From Pseudomonas sp. LS1212 (GTDB taxonomy: Bacteria > Pseudomonadota > Gammaproteobacteria > Pseudomonadales > Pseudomonadaceae), in contig NZ_CP102951.1 of the NCBI RefSeq assembly GCF_024741815.1, forward strand, positions 1,029,001 through 1,093,000: a DNA stretch of 64,000 nucleotides, read 5' to 3'. Numbering within the stretch: the first letter of the stretch is position 1; each line of letters opens with the position of its first letter. Below are positions 17,120-25,520 of this stretch, one piece after another. The translations under genes were made by a program, and so were the position numbers. Below the pieces are notes generated by a model. It saw nothing but the letters and a program-made list of their open reading frames with translations. It searched no databases and was not told the origin of the DNA.

Positions 17120-18642
17120 AATTCAATAGCCGTTCTCGTAGGCGTATCTAAGTATATTTTTTTGTTGAGTATTGTTTGTGGTTCAAGATTTTCGTCGTTT
17201 ATAAATATCGACGGTACTTTCATTGAGCGCGCAAACATGGACCTAACGAAAAACTCTCCCCTGTCACTTCCTGAGAATATGTAGGCTTCTGGTAGATTTT
17301 TTTCATCAAAGTTAAATGCTGTGTTATCTAAATTAAGGCTGATTTTCCCTTCTCCCCAGCCGTCAAGCCCCTCTTTTATTAGTCCGACAGAGGTTCCAGG
17401 AACTTCACAAATGCCATCTGAGAAATTGATACTTGCGGTTTTGTTTTCAAGGTGCGTTATTTCAGAAATGATGGCGTCTTGCTCATCAATATCAATTAAT
17501 GTGATATTGAGGTCGTCAATTTGTTTTTGTTGAGATTGTCCGTATTTGATTATATGATTTAAGTTGTGCTTCGCCTCAATGCCAATGACTTTAGCTCTGT
17601 ACAGTAACTCAGGAGCTAGCCATTTATGTTTTGTCGCTAACCCTCCCGAGAAGACGAAGTTAGAAGCGGCAGGTGCAAAAGATACTGCCTTAAAAATTTC
17701 TGTTGCAATAGAGAGTAAATATGTGTCTTTTTCAATATAAAACTGATTATCGTTTAATATGCTTTCTACCGTTATATTGTTGTTGGGGGAGATATCTGCT
17801 AACCCATAAATGCCACTTCTCCTGTTAAGGATGTTAGGTAGTAGGTTTGAATTTAATCCATATTTAAGCATCCTCAGTACCAGTCCAGCGGGCTGAGTTC
17901 CTGATCTATTATGCATAATAGGGCCATCACAAGCCGCGAACTGCATGGTGTTAAATACAGCTTTGCCCTCGATAAATGCAGACACGCTAACGCCAGAACC
18001 AATGTGGCAGATAATGCCGCTAAAATTTTGGGTGTTGCAGGTTTTGTTTATTTCTCTCAAGCATGCCTTTATGGCAAGGCCGTGATAACCGCTGGCGTAT
18101 AATCCATATCTTTTTATATGCGATTTTTCGAAAGGAATTCTCTCCTGTACATGTAATGAGAGATCGTTAACGGCTTGGTCTCTAACGATTATTTGGATGG
18201 CTTCTGGAAAGCATCGTTTGGCTTCATGGATAACAGTCAGGCACAGTTTATTATGTCTCGAGCTTAAATAGTCATTGAACTCTAATATGTGTTCTTGAAA
18301 TTCTGTTGCTTGTTGGGCGGGTAACCCAAAGCCCGCGAACTTTACGCGGTGACCTATTTTGTCTGGAGTTGGCCATTTTAATTTGGCTATGATTGTCTTG
18401 ACTTTATTCAGCACTGCAGTTGCTGCTTTAAGTAGGTCGTCGCCAGTGTTTAATGTGTACGACTCATGACCGATTTCAAGGTCTGGGCTATATTTGGCTT
18501 TCATTGTTTGAGTTGCTAGGCCTATGAAATTGATGTTGACATCAACTCTACTGCAATTGTAAAAAATTGCTGTTTTGATTGAAGAACTACCAACATTTAT
18601 CGCCATCAAGGCTGGCATTTCACTGCTTCGCTTTTTATTCAT
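17116..18642 (-). CDS. Acetate kinase-family (ASKHA) protein with an extra C-terminal domain
   Basis: A 508-residue protein. Residues 12-400 match the acetate/butyrate kinase fold: INVGSSSIK (15-23), GHRVKFAG (97-104), Asp155, YASGYHG with His187, HIGSGVS with His213, NRSG with Arg246, and a degenerate FSGGLATKHKW (331-341). The Arg, Asp and His residues that position acetate and phosphate are kept. The Asn of the HxGNG adenosine loop is Ser216, and the usual GIGENS is changed. Acetate kinases are about 400 residues, so residues 405-508 are an additional domain I cannot identify. Inferred role: ATP-dependent phosphorylation of a carboxylate, possibly not acetate. It lies 4 bp after the nucleotidyltransferase gene and overlaps the next gene by 4 bp. 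The DNA is AT-rich. Confidence 0.8.
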   Translation of the reverse strand: MNKKRSSEMPALMAINVGSSSIKTAIFYNCSRVDVNINFIGLATQTMKAKYSPDLEIGHESYTLNTGDDLLKAATAVLNKVKTIIAKLKWPTPDKIGHRVKFAGFGLPAQQATEFQEHILEFNDYLSSRHNKLCLTVIHEAKRCFPEAIQIIVRDQAVNDLSLHVQERIPFEKSHIKRYGLYASGYHGLAIKACLREINKTCNTQNFSGIICHIGSGVSVSAFIEGKAVFNTMQFAACDGPIMHNRSGTQPAGLVLRMLKYGLNSNLLPNILNRRSGIYGLADISPNNNITVESILNDNQFYIEKDTYLLSIATEIFKAVSFAPAASNFVFSGGLATKHKWLAPELLYRAKVIGIEAKHNLNHIIKYGQSQQKQIDDLNITLIDIDEQDAIISEITHLENKTASINFSDGICEVPGTSVGLIKEGLDGWGEGKISLNLDNTAFNFDEKNLPEAYIFSGSDRGEFFVRSMFARSMKVPSIFINDENLEPQTILNKKIYLDTPTRTAIEL

Positions 18643-18646
18643 TCGC

Positions 18647-19711
18647 TTAACCCCACTCTTTTAGTAAGCTGTTAAGGGAAGGGGTATCTTCAGCGGCAAA
18701 ATATTTTTTCCTGAAGTAGTATTCGCAAGTTGATATTTTATGCTCTGTGTGTTTTCTGCTGTCGAACTCATGATTCAAGGCGTTTAATGACTCTTGCAGT
18801 GTGGGGTATGTTTCACACTTTTGTAGCAGTCCTTGCATGGCTAAAAATACTGTGTCTATATACTCAAGAGTTTCTTCTATGAATAGACGACATTCAACCT
18901 CTGAGATAGCTCCCTTTCGAGACAAGCTGTAGAAGGTGTTTTTTATATGTTCGAAACCTCGTATTCTAAACAAATTGGAATATATCCATTTTGGGTGTTT
19001 GTTGGTTACGCCAGTAAGGTATGTAAAGCTCATGGTTGTTTTTAACATTAAGTCTCTGGCTATTTCGCAGCCCATCCATAAGTTTCCTGATTGCCAACAC
19101 CCTTGAATATCTTGAAATGCATAAAATACGGGGAGTTTTTCTCGGTGAGCTACATATAGATGCTTCTCAACAGGTATTCTTTTTTTGAGTTGGTTGAATT
19201 TTGTCTGGTTCACTAGCACGCAGCCCGTCAGCGAACGATGAACGATGTTGTTTTCTCTTTCCAGTAAAGCTGGGCTGTAGAGAAACCGTTGGTCAGATAC
19301 GACCTCATTGAAGGCGTTTTCAATTTTCAGGATGACATCTTCTACTTCGCTAAATGTTATGTAATCCGTATCGATGTGTAGACCTTTATTTCCGTAAAAG
19401 TCGGTCGTATTGTGAACGTCATCGTTTTTGCTAAGGAAGTGATAGTTTATATCTGTCACCAATGCATGATCATGGTGTGCGACATCGTTCGCTTTTGGCC
19501 TTTCCTCACAAAGAACGATGCAGTCAATGTCCGAATGGATATTGCCTATGCCCTCGATTAAGGTTCCTGAAACAATGAGAGCACTATTTTTGTCGAGGTG
19601 TATACGTTCAATGATATTATGCGTTGGTATTTGTATGGCTCCATCCAATATTGAAATTTCGTCGTTGCTTATATTTGCTTTCGTTATTTTTATTAGTGTG
19701 TTGTCTGTCAT
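18647..19711 (-). CDS. Pol-beta superfamily nucleotidyltransferase-like protein
   Basis: A 354-residue protein. Residues 46-65 carry the nucleotidyltransferase signature: GT at 49-50, then SDID at 60-63. A likely third acidic residue lies in HIDTDYITF (112-120). The remaining ~230 residues are helical, as in kanamycin-nucleotidyltransferase-like and HEPN-fused enzymes. It therefore probably transfers a nucleotide from NTP to a small molecule, protein or RNA; the target is unknown. It has a good ribosome site (AAGGA nine bases before the ATG) and is the first gene of the AT-rich operon. No signal peptide is seen. Confidence 0.78.
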   Translation of the reverse strand: MTDNTLIKITKANISNDEISILDGAIQIPTHNIIERIHLDKNSALIVSGTLIEGIGNIHSDIDCIVLCEERPKANDVAHHDHALVTDINYHFLSKNDDVHNTTDFYGNKGLHIDTDYITFSEVEDVILKIENAFNEVVSDQRFLYSPALLERENNIVHRSLTGCVLVNQTKFNQLKKRIPVEKHLYVAHREKLPVFYAFQDIQGCWQSGNLWMGCEIARDLMLKTTMSFTYLTGVTNKHPKWIYSNLFRIRGFEHIKNTFYSLSRKGAISEVECRLFIEETLEYIDTVFLAMQGLLQKCETYPTLQESLNALNHEFDSRKHTEHKISTCEYYFRKKYFAAEDTPSLNSLLKEWG

Positions 19712-20198
19712 TGTGAATATCCTTTTTGAAGTTTCCTGGCTCAGATTTGTTTGTGGGAGTTGATTGCGGCGCGGTGCTGATGTGGGATGGTTTTTGGAAT
19801 TTTGGCTAAGGTGAATGGATGATGAAACAGGGTCAACCAGTAATTTGTGTGATGTTTCTTACAGTCTATGGGTGTAAATAAACGGGATTGTAAGAGGCTC
19901 TAATTAGTTGTTGTTTTTCATTGAGTTAAAGGCGTGGTTCTGTGTGCTGCTTTAAAAAAAATGGAGATATTTTTATTTTGCGAAAAATTTGGTTACTTAT
20001 TCTTGCTGCATTGCTCAGTTGAAGAATCATCAAAGCTTGCGACAAACCCTTGTCGATTCTTGACGAGCAACGAGGTCATCAAGGCATCCTCAGACCTGTC
20101 CCTTCAGCTTTTTGCAACGTACGCCAGCCCCTACATTGATAGGTGCGAAAATCTGACTCGCGGGTTTACAATCGCCTCTCCTGATCAGGAGTAAGGCT
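19712..20198. other. AT-rich promoter region of the three-gene island, upstream of moaC
   Basis: 487 bp between the divergently transcribed nucleotidyltransferase gene and moaC. It is AT-rich up to roughly 20,000 and then returns to the local base composition, which marks the likely right edge of the inserted block. No clear direct repeats, integrase or attachment site were seen. An 86-codon frame at 19934-20194 lacks support. Confidence 0.5.
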
Positions 20199-20672
20199 GT
20201 GCTGACTCATCTCGATTCCCAAGGTCGCGCCAACATGGTCGACGTCACCGAAAAAGCCGTGACGTTCCGCGAAGCCGTGGCCGAAGCGCGTATACGCATG
20301 CTCCCGCAAACCCTGCAGATGATCGTCGATGGCGAGCACCCCAAGGGTGATGTCTTCGCCGTGGCGCGGATCGCCGGGATCCAGGCCGCGAAGAAAACCA
20401 GCGACCTCATCCCGCTGTGCCACCCGTTGATGCTCACCAGCGTCAAGGTCGAGCTCAAGGCCGAAGGCGCCGACACAGTGCATATCGTCGCCCGCTGCAA
20501 GCTGGCCGGGCAGACCGGCGTGGAAATGGAAGCCCTCACCGCCGCCAGCGTGGCCGCGCTAACCATTTACGACATGTGCAAGGCCGTGGACCGTGGCATG
20601 ACCATTGAAAGCGTGCGGGTGCTGGAGAAGCAGGGCGGCAAGAGCGGGCATTACCAGGTGGATCCGCAATGA
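20199..20672 (+). CDS. moaC: Cyclic pyranopterin monophosphate synthase MoaC
   Basis: Second step of molybdenum cofactor synthesis, converting 3',8-cyclo-GTP to cPMP. It has 157 residues, the family length. The start is GTG at 20199 with AGGAGTAAGG before it. Conserved segments are present: MVDVTEK, the active-site stretch LIPLCHPLMLT and GVEMEALTAAS. Its stop overlaps the moaD start (ATGA), the first link in a moaCDE operon. Confidence 0.97.
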   Translation: MLTHLDSQGRANMVDVTEKAVTFREAVAEARIRMLPQTLQMIVDGEHPKGDVFAVARIAGIQAAKKTSDLIPLCHPLMLTSVKVELKAEGADTVHIVARCKLAGQTGVEMEALTAASVAALTIYDMCKAVDRGMTIESVRVLEKQGGKSGHYQVDPQ

Positions 20673-20914
20673 AACTGAACGTTCAGTATTTTGCCCGTTA
20701 TCGCGAGGCGATCGGTCATGACGGCGAAGTGGTCGAAGGAGACTTTGCCACTGTCGATCAACTGCGCGTGCATTTGCTTGAGCGCGGCGGTGCCTTCGAA
20801 GTGTTGGCCGAACAAAACCTGATGTGCGCACGCAACCAGGATCTCTGCCAGGTAGCCGAGCCCCTGGCCGACGGCGACGAAGTGGCATTCTTCCCCACCG
20901 TGACCGGAGGCTGA
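20669..20914 (+). CDS. moaD: Molybdopterin synthase sulfur carrier subunit MoaD
   Basis: An 81-residue ubiquitin-like protein ending in the functional Gly-Gly tail (TVTGG), which is thiocarboxylated and donates sulfur to cPMP in complex with MoaE. It overlaps moaC by 4 bp, and moaE begins 2 bp after its stop. Confidence 0.95.
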   Translation: MKLNVQYFARYREAIGHDGEVVEGDFATVDQLRVHLLERGGAFEVLAEQNLMCARNQDLCQVAEPLADGDEVAFFPTVTGG

Positions 20915-20916
20915 CC

Positions 20917-21375
20917 ATGGCGATCCGGGTGCAAGCGGCGGCCTTCGACCCAGGCGCCGAGCTCAATGCCCTGCATGACGCCAACGTCGGCGTGGGTGCG
21001 GTAGTGGGGTTTGTCGGCTATGTGCGCGACTTCAATGACGGCCGGGAAGTAGCCGGGATGTTTCTCGAGCATTACCCGGGCATGACGGAAAAGGCCCTGG
21101 GCAAGATCGCCGCCGAGGCTGAGCAGCGCTGGCCGCTGCTCAAGCTCGAGGTGCTGCACCGCATTGGCGCCCTGGAGCCGGGTGAACCGATCGTTTTCGT
21201 GGGTGTGGCCAGCGCCCATCGCCAGGCGGCGTTCGACGCCTGCAACTTTGTCATGGACTACCTCAAGACCCGTGCACCGTTCTGGAAGAAGGAAAATACC
21301 CAGGAAGGGCCGCGGTGGGTGGAGGGGCGGGACAGTGATCATGCGGCGGCGGGGCGGTGGGATAAGCCTTCCTGA
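20917..21375 (+). CDS. moaE: Molybdopterin synthase catalytic subunit MoaE
   Basis: A 152-residue large subunit of molybdopterin synthase. The start at 20917 is chosen because it gives the usual N-terminus (MAIRVQAAAFDPG) and lies 2 bp after moaD with GGAGG upstream; an in-frame ATG further up lies inside moaD. Family motifs include VGFVGYVRDFND, LEHYPGMTEKAL, and the C-terminal active-site lysines in LKTRAPFWKKE. Last gene of the moa operon. Confidence 0.96.
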   Translation: MAIRVQAAAFDPGAELNALHDANVGVGAVVGFVGYVRDFNDGREVAGMFLEHYPGMTEKALGKIAAEAEQRWPLLKLEVLHRIGALEPGEPIVFVGVASAHRQAAFDACNFVMDYLKTRAPFWKKENTQEGPRWVEGRDSDHAAAGRWDKPS

Positions 21376-21411
21376 CACACGCCTTCACCTTCGCGCCGGA
21401 CGCCTTTTCAT

Positions 21412-21512
21412 GTAGCCGCTGCCGCAGGCTGCGCTAAGGTCCGCAGGACCTTCATTCGGTCCGAAAATTTGCGTCCGCTTCGCGGCCGAGCGCAGCCTTC
21501 GGCAGCGGCTAC
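21412..21512. repeat. Palindromic repeat, 'gccgctgccgcaggctgcgct' family
   Basis: Inverted arms (gtagccgctgccgcaggctg and its complement ending at 21512) enclose a shorter inner palindrome. Related copies are at 32261-32376, 35025-35126 and 60187-60295. Confidence 0.8.
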
Positions 21513-21668
21513 AGGGATCGTGGATGGCAACACGCTCTCGGTGATTGACGACCAATACATAAAAGTCCAAGATGGAATTATAAGTACAAAATAATTCCAG
21601 GCACGTCCACGCCTTCACTTTCTTCTGTCTTGCAACAAACCTCCAATAACGAGCGAGAGAGACCCATC

Positions 21669-22445
21669 ATGAAGAAGTTCACCCTGATCAGCGGTCTGGC
21701 CCTGAGCCTGTTGGCCAGCAGCAGTCTGTTCGCCGCCGAAAAGACGCTGCGTATTGGCATTGAGGCCGCTTATCCACCCTTTGCCTCCAAGACCGACAAG
21801 GGCGAGATCACCGGCTTCGACTACGACATCGGCAACGCGCTGTGCGCGCAGATGCAGGTCAAGTGCGAGTGGAAAGAGGTCGAGTTCGACGGGCTGATCC
21901 CTTCGCTGAAAGTGAAGAAAATCGACGCGGCGCTGTCGTCGATGACCATCACCGACGAGCGCAAGAACTCGGTGGATTTTACCCACAAGTACTACTTCAC
22001 CTCGTCCAGACTGGTGATGAAGAAAGGCGCGGTGGTCGATGACCAGTACGAAAGCCTCAAGGGCAAGACCGTTGGCGTGCAGCGCGCTACTACCACGGAC
22101 CGTTTTGCCACGGAAAACTTCGAACCCAAGGGCATCAAGGTCAAGCGCTACAGCAACAACGAAGAAATCTACATGGACCTGGCATCCGGGCGTGTGGATG
22201 CCATTTTCGCCGATACCATCCCGCTGGATGACTTTCTGTCGCTGCCGCGCGGCGCCGATTATGCCTTCGTCGGCCCGGAGTTGAAGGACCCGAAATACGT
22301 TGGCGAGGGCGCCGGGATTGCCGTGCGCAAGGGCAATACGGAACTGGTGACCCAGCTTAACACTGCCATCGATGCCATTCGTGCCAATGGCGAGTACCAG
22401 AAGATTCAGTCCAAGTACTTCAAGTCGGACATTTACGGCGATTGA
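21669..22445 (+). CDS. Periplasmic amino-acid-binding protein (basic amino acid type)
   Basis: A 258-residue substrate-binding protein of an ABC transporter, family 3. The start at 21669 gives a proper signal peptide (MKKFTLISGLALSLLASSSLFA, cleavage after FAA); an ATG 13 codons upstream does not. Typical motifs follow: LRIGIEAAYPPF, GFDYDIGNALCAQM and GVQRATTTDRFA. It is closest in look to Lys/Arg/Orn-binding proteins. It converges with dauR and the D-arginine genes, so it probably delivers arginine or a related substrate. Its permease and ATPase are not in the window. Confidence 0.92.
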   Translation: MKKFTLISGLALSLLASSSLFAAEKTLRIGIEAAYPPFASKTDKGEITGFDYDIGNALCAQMQVKCEWKEVEFDGLIPSLKVKKIDAALSSMTITDERKNSVDFTHKYYFTSSRLVMKKGAVVDDQYESLKGKTVGVQRATTTDRFATENFEPKGIKVKRYSNNEEIYMDLASGRVDAIFADTIPLDDFLSLPRGADYAFVGPELKDPKYVGEGAGIAVRKGNTELVTQLNTAIDAIRANGEYQKIQSKYFKSDIYGD

Positions 22446-22471
22446 TTGCCGGCCTCAAGGCCTGATGCGAA

Positions 22472-23098
22472 TCAGGCCTTGAGTTCTTTCAGGTGTTTGT
22501 ACACCGTCGCTCTGCCCATCCCCAGCACATTGGCCACATAGTTGGCCGCACTCTTGCCTCGGAACGCGCCTTCGGCGTGCAGCGCCAGGACCAGCTCTCG
22601 CTTGTGCTCGCGGGTCAGCAGGTTCAGGCCCAATTGACGCTGGCGCAACCAGCTGTGCAGGAAGGTGTTGATCCGCTCCTGCCAGTCGTCGCGAAACAGC
22701 GCATCGGGCTGCGGGATCAGTTTGCTCGGTGAGAGGAACAGATCCAGCGCGGCCTTGGCATTTTCAAACAGGGAAATATTCAGGTTGATGCACAGCACGG
22801 CTATCGACGCACCCTGGGCATCGCGCAGCACGGTACTGAGCGAGCGGATTTTCTGGCCATCCCAATTGAGCTTCTCGTAGGGGCCAATGTTCCGTTCGCT
22901 GATTTCTTCGCTGAGCATGTCCTCCAGTGCGGCATCGTCGCCAACCTCCCGCTTGGACAGATTGTTGGCGATGTAATCGATCTTTTGCGTGCGCAGGTCG
23001 TGCAGCACCACTTCGGCGTGGGGGAAAAACAGCGTGGCGATGGCGTCGGCAATCGCCCGGTAATTCTCCAGGGCGGGATCGGGACGGGATGGGCTCAT
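22472..23098 (-). CDS. dauR: YheO-type PAS/HTH transcriptional regulator DauR
   Basis: A 208-residue regulator: an N-terminal YheO PAS-like domain (residues 10-120) and a C-terminal helix-turn-helix (ANVLGMGRATVYKHLKEL). The start at 23098 is preferred because GGAG lies about 7 bases upstream; the frame stays open 26 codons further. In P. aeruginosa DauR is the arginine-responsive repressor of dauBAR. The dauB-dauA-dauR order here is the same, so the assignment rests on family plus context. Confidence 0.88.
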   Translation of the reverse strand: MSPSRPDPALENYRAIADAIATLFFPHAEVVLHDLRTQKIDYIANNLSKREVGDDAALEDMLSEEISERNIGPYEKLNWDGQKIRSLSTVLRDAQGASIAVLCINLNISLFENAKAALDLFLSPSKLIPQPDALFRDDWQERINTFLHSWLRQRQLGLNLLTREHKRELVLALHAEGAFRGKSAANYVANVLGMGRATVYKHLKELKA

Positions 23099-23172
23099 GG
23101 GTGATTCTCCAGACGACGTCAGCGCCCTGGCATTGCAGGGCGCTGCGAGTGTGCCGCAAACACTTGTGCACG

Positions 23173-24318
23173 TCATCCGTCGGCGCGCGATTGCTCCAGG
23201 CGGCGTGGCGACAGCATCTCGGCACTCAGGCCGAACGAACGCAGGTGTTCGGGCAGTGGTTGGCCCTGAACCAGTGCGGCACTGGCCTGGCCCATGGCCG
23301 CCGAGGTCTGGATGCCGTAGCCACCTTGAGCGGCAACCCAGTATAAGCCAGGCACCTTGGGATCGAAGCCGGAAATCAGGTCGCCATCACTGACGAAGCT
23401 GCGCAACCCGGCCCAGGTCCGGGAAGGCCTGCGAATGCTCAGGGTGGTGGCTTCTTCGATCTGGTAGATGCCCATGGCGATGTCCAGTTCTTCAGGCTGA
23501 ACGTCGTGCGGGTCCACCGGGTCGGCATTGGCAGGAGAGCCCAGGAACATGCCGGCGTCGGGCTTCATGTAGAAGGATTCGTCCAGGCTCACCAGCATCG
23601 GCCAGTGGTGGATGTCCAATCCCTCCGGTGGCGCGAATATGAAGGCGGCCCGACGTTTCGGCTGCAGGCCCAGCGGCGCTGCACCGGCGAGTGCGCCGAT
23701 GGTGTCGGCCCAGGCGCCGGCGGCGTTGATCAGTACCGGTGCGCTGTAGCTGGCAGTGGCCGTGTGCACCTGCCAGAGCCCTTCAGCGGTGCGCTCCAGG
23801 CGCACGACTTCGCTGTCGGTATGGATCTGGCCCTGGTTGCGGCGGATGCCGCGCAGGTAGCCCTGGTGCAGGGCATCGGTGTCGATATCGCTGGCGCTGG
23901 GGTCGTACAGCGCGCCATGGACCTTTTCCGCACGCAGGATCGGCAGGCGCGCGCAGGCTTCTGCGGCGCTGAGCAGTTCCATCTCCGGCACACTGGCCTT
24001 GGCGCTCTGGTACTGGCGTTGAAGCTCTTCGGGGTCGCCGGTGAAGTCCACGGTCATTTCCCCACGCGGGGTCAGCAGCGGATGCTCGGCAAAGCCCGAT
24101 GGCGGGGCATCGAAGAACGCCCGGCTGGCCAGGGTCAGGGCACGCACCTGGGGCGTGCCGTAGGCTGCGGTGTACAGGGCAGCGGAACGACCGGTGGAGT
24201 GGTAACCGGGGTGCGATTCACGTTCGAGCACGATCACCCGCGCCTGCTGCGACAGCCAGAAACCGGTGGAAGCGCCGGCGATACCGCCGCCGATGATGAT
24301 GTAGTCAGCCTGTTGCAT
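23173..24318 (-). CDS. dauA: FAD-dependent D-arginine dehydrogenase DauA
   Basis: A 381-residue DAO-family flavoenzyme. The FAD Rossmann motif is at residues 6-17 (IIIGGGIAGAST), followed by GYHSTGRSAALY and the C-terminal GGYGIQTSAAMG. DauA oxidises D-arginine and other D-amino acids to imino acids, passing electrons to the respiratory chain. It lies between dauB (24-bp gap) and dauR. The D-arginine assignment comes from locus order and family; general D-amino acid or glycine oxidase activity cannot be excluded. Confidence 0.9.
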   Translation of the reverse strand: MQQADYIIIGGGIAGASTGFWLSQQARVIVLERESHPGYHSTGRSAALYTAAYGTPQVRALTLASRAFFDAPPSGFAEHPLLTPRGEMTVDFTGDPEELQRQYQSAKASVPEMELLSAAEACARLPILRAEKVHGALYDPSASDIDTDALHQGYLRGIRRNQGQIHTDSEVVRLERTAEGLWQVHTATASYSAPVLINAAGAWADTIGALAGAAPLGLQPKRRAAFIFAPPEGLDIHHWPMLVSLDESFYMKPDAGMFLGSPANADPVDPHDVQPEELDIAMGIYQIEEATTLSIRRPSRTWAGLRSFVSDGDLISGFDPKVPGLYWVAAQGGYGIQTSAAMGQASAALVQGQPLPEHLRSFGLSAEMLSPRRLEQSRADG

Positions 24319-24342
24319 GAAGTCCTCCTGCTGGCGTGAGGG

Positions 24343-25293
24343 TTAACCGGCGTGCTGCAAACGATAGAGTGCGTTGGCCAGGGCGATGTCTTCCAGGCCC
24401 AGGCCGATCGAGCGGAAGAACGCATGGCGTTGATAATCCGGACGCGGCGCCTTGCCGCTCAACAGTTCCGGCAGGTCGCCAACGATCGCTTCGTTTTGCC
24501 AGCCGTGTTGCTCGCCGGCAATCAGCATTTCCCCGGCCGAGCCTGGCGTGGTGCGGCGATAGTCGCAGTAGACGGCCATGGCGTTCAAGGCCTGCGGCGG
24601 CACTTCGTGGGCGCGCGGGGCGTTGGTGCTGATGGACGTGATCAGGGCCGGTTTGCTCAGGGTGGCCGGGTCGATGACCGGTGCCGCCGATGAGGTGCAA
24701 AGCATGATCACATCGGCATCGACCAGGGCATGTTGCAGCTCGCTGACGATTTCCAGACGTGGGTCGAGTTGTTTCAGCTGAGCCTGGGCCTCGGCGTTTT
24801 TGTTGGCCAGGGCAGGGGAGTAGATGCGGATGTCCTCCCAGCTGCGCAGGTCTTTGACATAGTGCAGGTGCGCGCGTGCAATCAGGCCGCTGCCGATAAT
24901 GGTCAGGCGTCTGGCCGCTTCCGGGGCGAGCGCATCGACGGCCACGGCAGTGGTGGCGGCGGTGCGGGCGATGGTCAGTTCGCCAGCGTCGCAGAGCAGC
25001 AAGGGTTGGCCGCTGTCCATGGACATCAGCAAGGTCCAGGCGGTCACCAGCGCACCTTCGCTGCGCACGATGTAGGGCGAAGTCTTGACCCCGTAGACAC
25101 GGTCTTCGGCCAGTACGCCGCCGTAGTTGATGAAGTCACCGGCGCCCTGGGGGAATTCGACCAACTGCTGGGGAGGTTGCACGGCCTGGCCGGCGGCAAG
25201 ATCCCGGAACAGCTTGCGCAGGATCTGCGGGACGTCCAGCTGGGACAGGAGCGTGCGGGCTTGCTGTTGGTCGATCACGTAGGGCGCGGACAT
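24343..25293 (-). CDS. dauB: DauB, ornithine cyclodeaminase/mu-crystallin family dehydrogenase
   Basis: A 316-residue NAD(P)-dependent enzyme. The nucleotide-binding segment is LTIIGSGLIARAHL near residue 133, and the substrate pocket segment is KTSPYIVRS. In the two-step D-arginine route DauB reduces 2-ketoarginine with ammonia to L-arginine after DauA oxidation. It is first of the dauBAR operon. The encoded L-arginine could then feed the deiminase pathway at the right end of the window. Confidence 0.88.
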   Translation of the reverse strand: MSAPYVIDQQQARTLLSQLDVPQILRKLFRDLAAGQAVQPPQQLVEFPQGAGDFINYGGVLAEDRVYGVKTSPYIVRSEGALVTAWTLLMSMDSGQPLLLCDAGELTIARTAATTAVAVDALAPEAARRLTIIGSGLIARAHLHYVKDLRSWEDIRIYSPALANKNAEAQAQLKQLDPRLEIVSELQHALVDADVIMLCTSSAAPVIDPATLSKPALITSISTNAPRAHEVPPQALNAMAVYCDYRRTTPGSAGEMLIAGEQHGWQNEAIVGDLPELLSGKAPRPDYQRHAFFRSIGLGLEDIALANALYRLQHAG

Positions 25294-25423
25294 GCTGGAC
25301 TCTCCATGGAAACTAATTTGTCCATTATGGACTTTTAGTTTCTATGGGCAAGATCGCGGGAGCAAAAAAAAGCGCAACCTGTCGAGAGGGTGCGCTTTGG
25401 GTAGTTAGAAGGCCCTTTGGGCC

Positions 25424-25503
25424 TTATCGCGGGCAAGCCCGCTCCCACAGGGGGATGCGGTGTTCACAATATTGTGGGAGCTGGCTTGCCAGCGATCGAG
25501 CGC
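25424..25503. repeat. REP palindrome pair
   Basis: tatcgcgggcaagcccgctcccaca and its inverted partner tgtgggagctggcttgccagcgat, about 30 bp apart, between dauB and rhlB. Confidence 0.85.
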
Positions 25504-25520
25504 AAAGCGCTCGCCTGATA

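Noticed and set aside
16562..19711. A prophage or transposon carrying the AT-rich genes
   Set aside because: No integrase, transposase, structural gene or terminal repeat was found; the block is only three genes.
19934..20194. An 86-codon plus-strand frame ending just before moaC
   Set aside because: No ribosome site, and its composition changes midway at the island edge, so it crosses two unrelated sequences.
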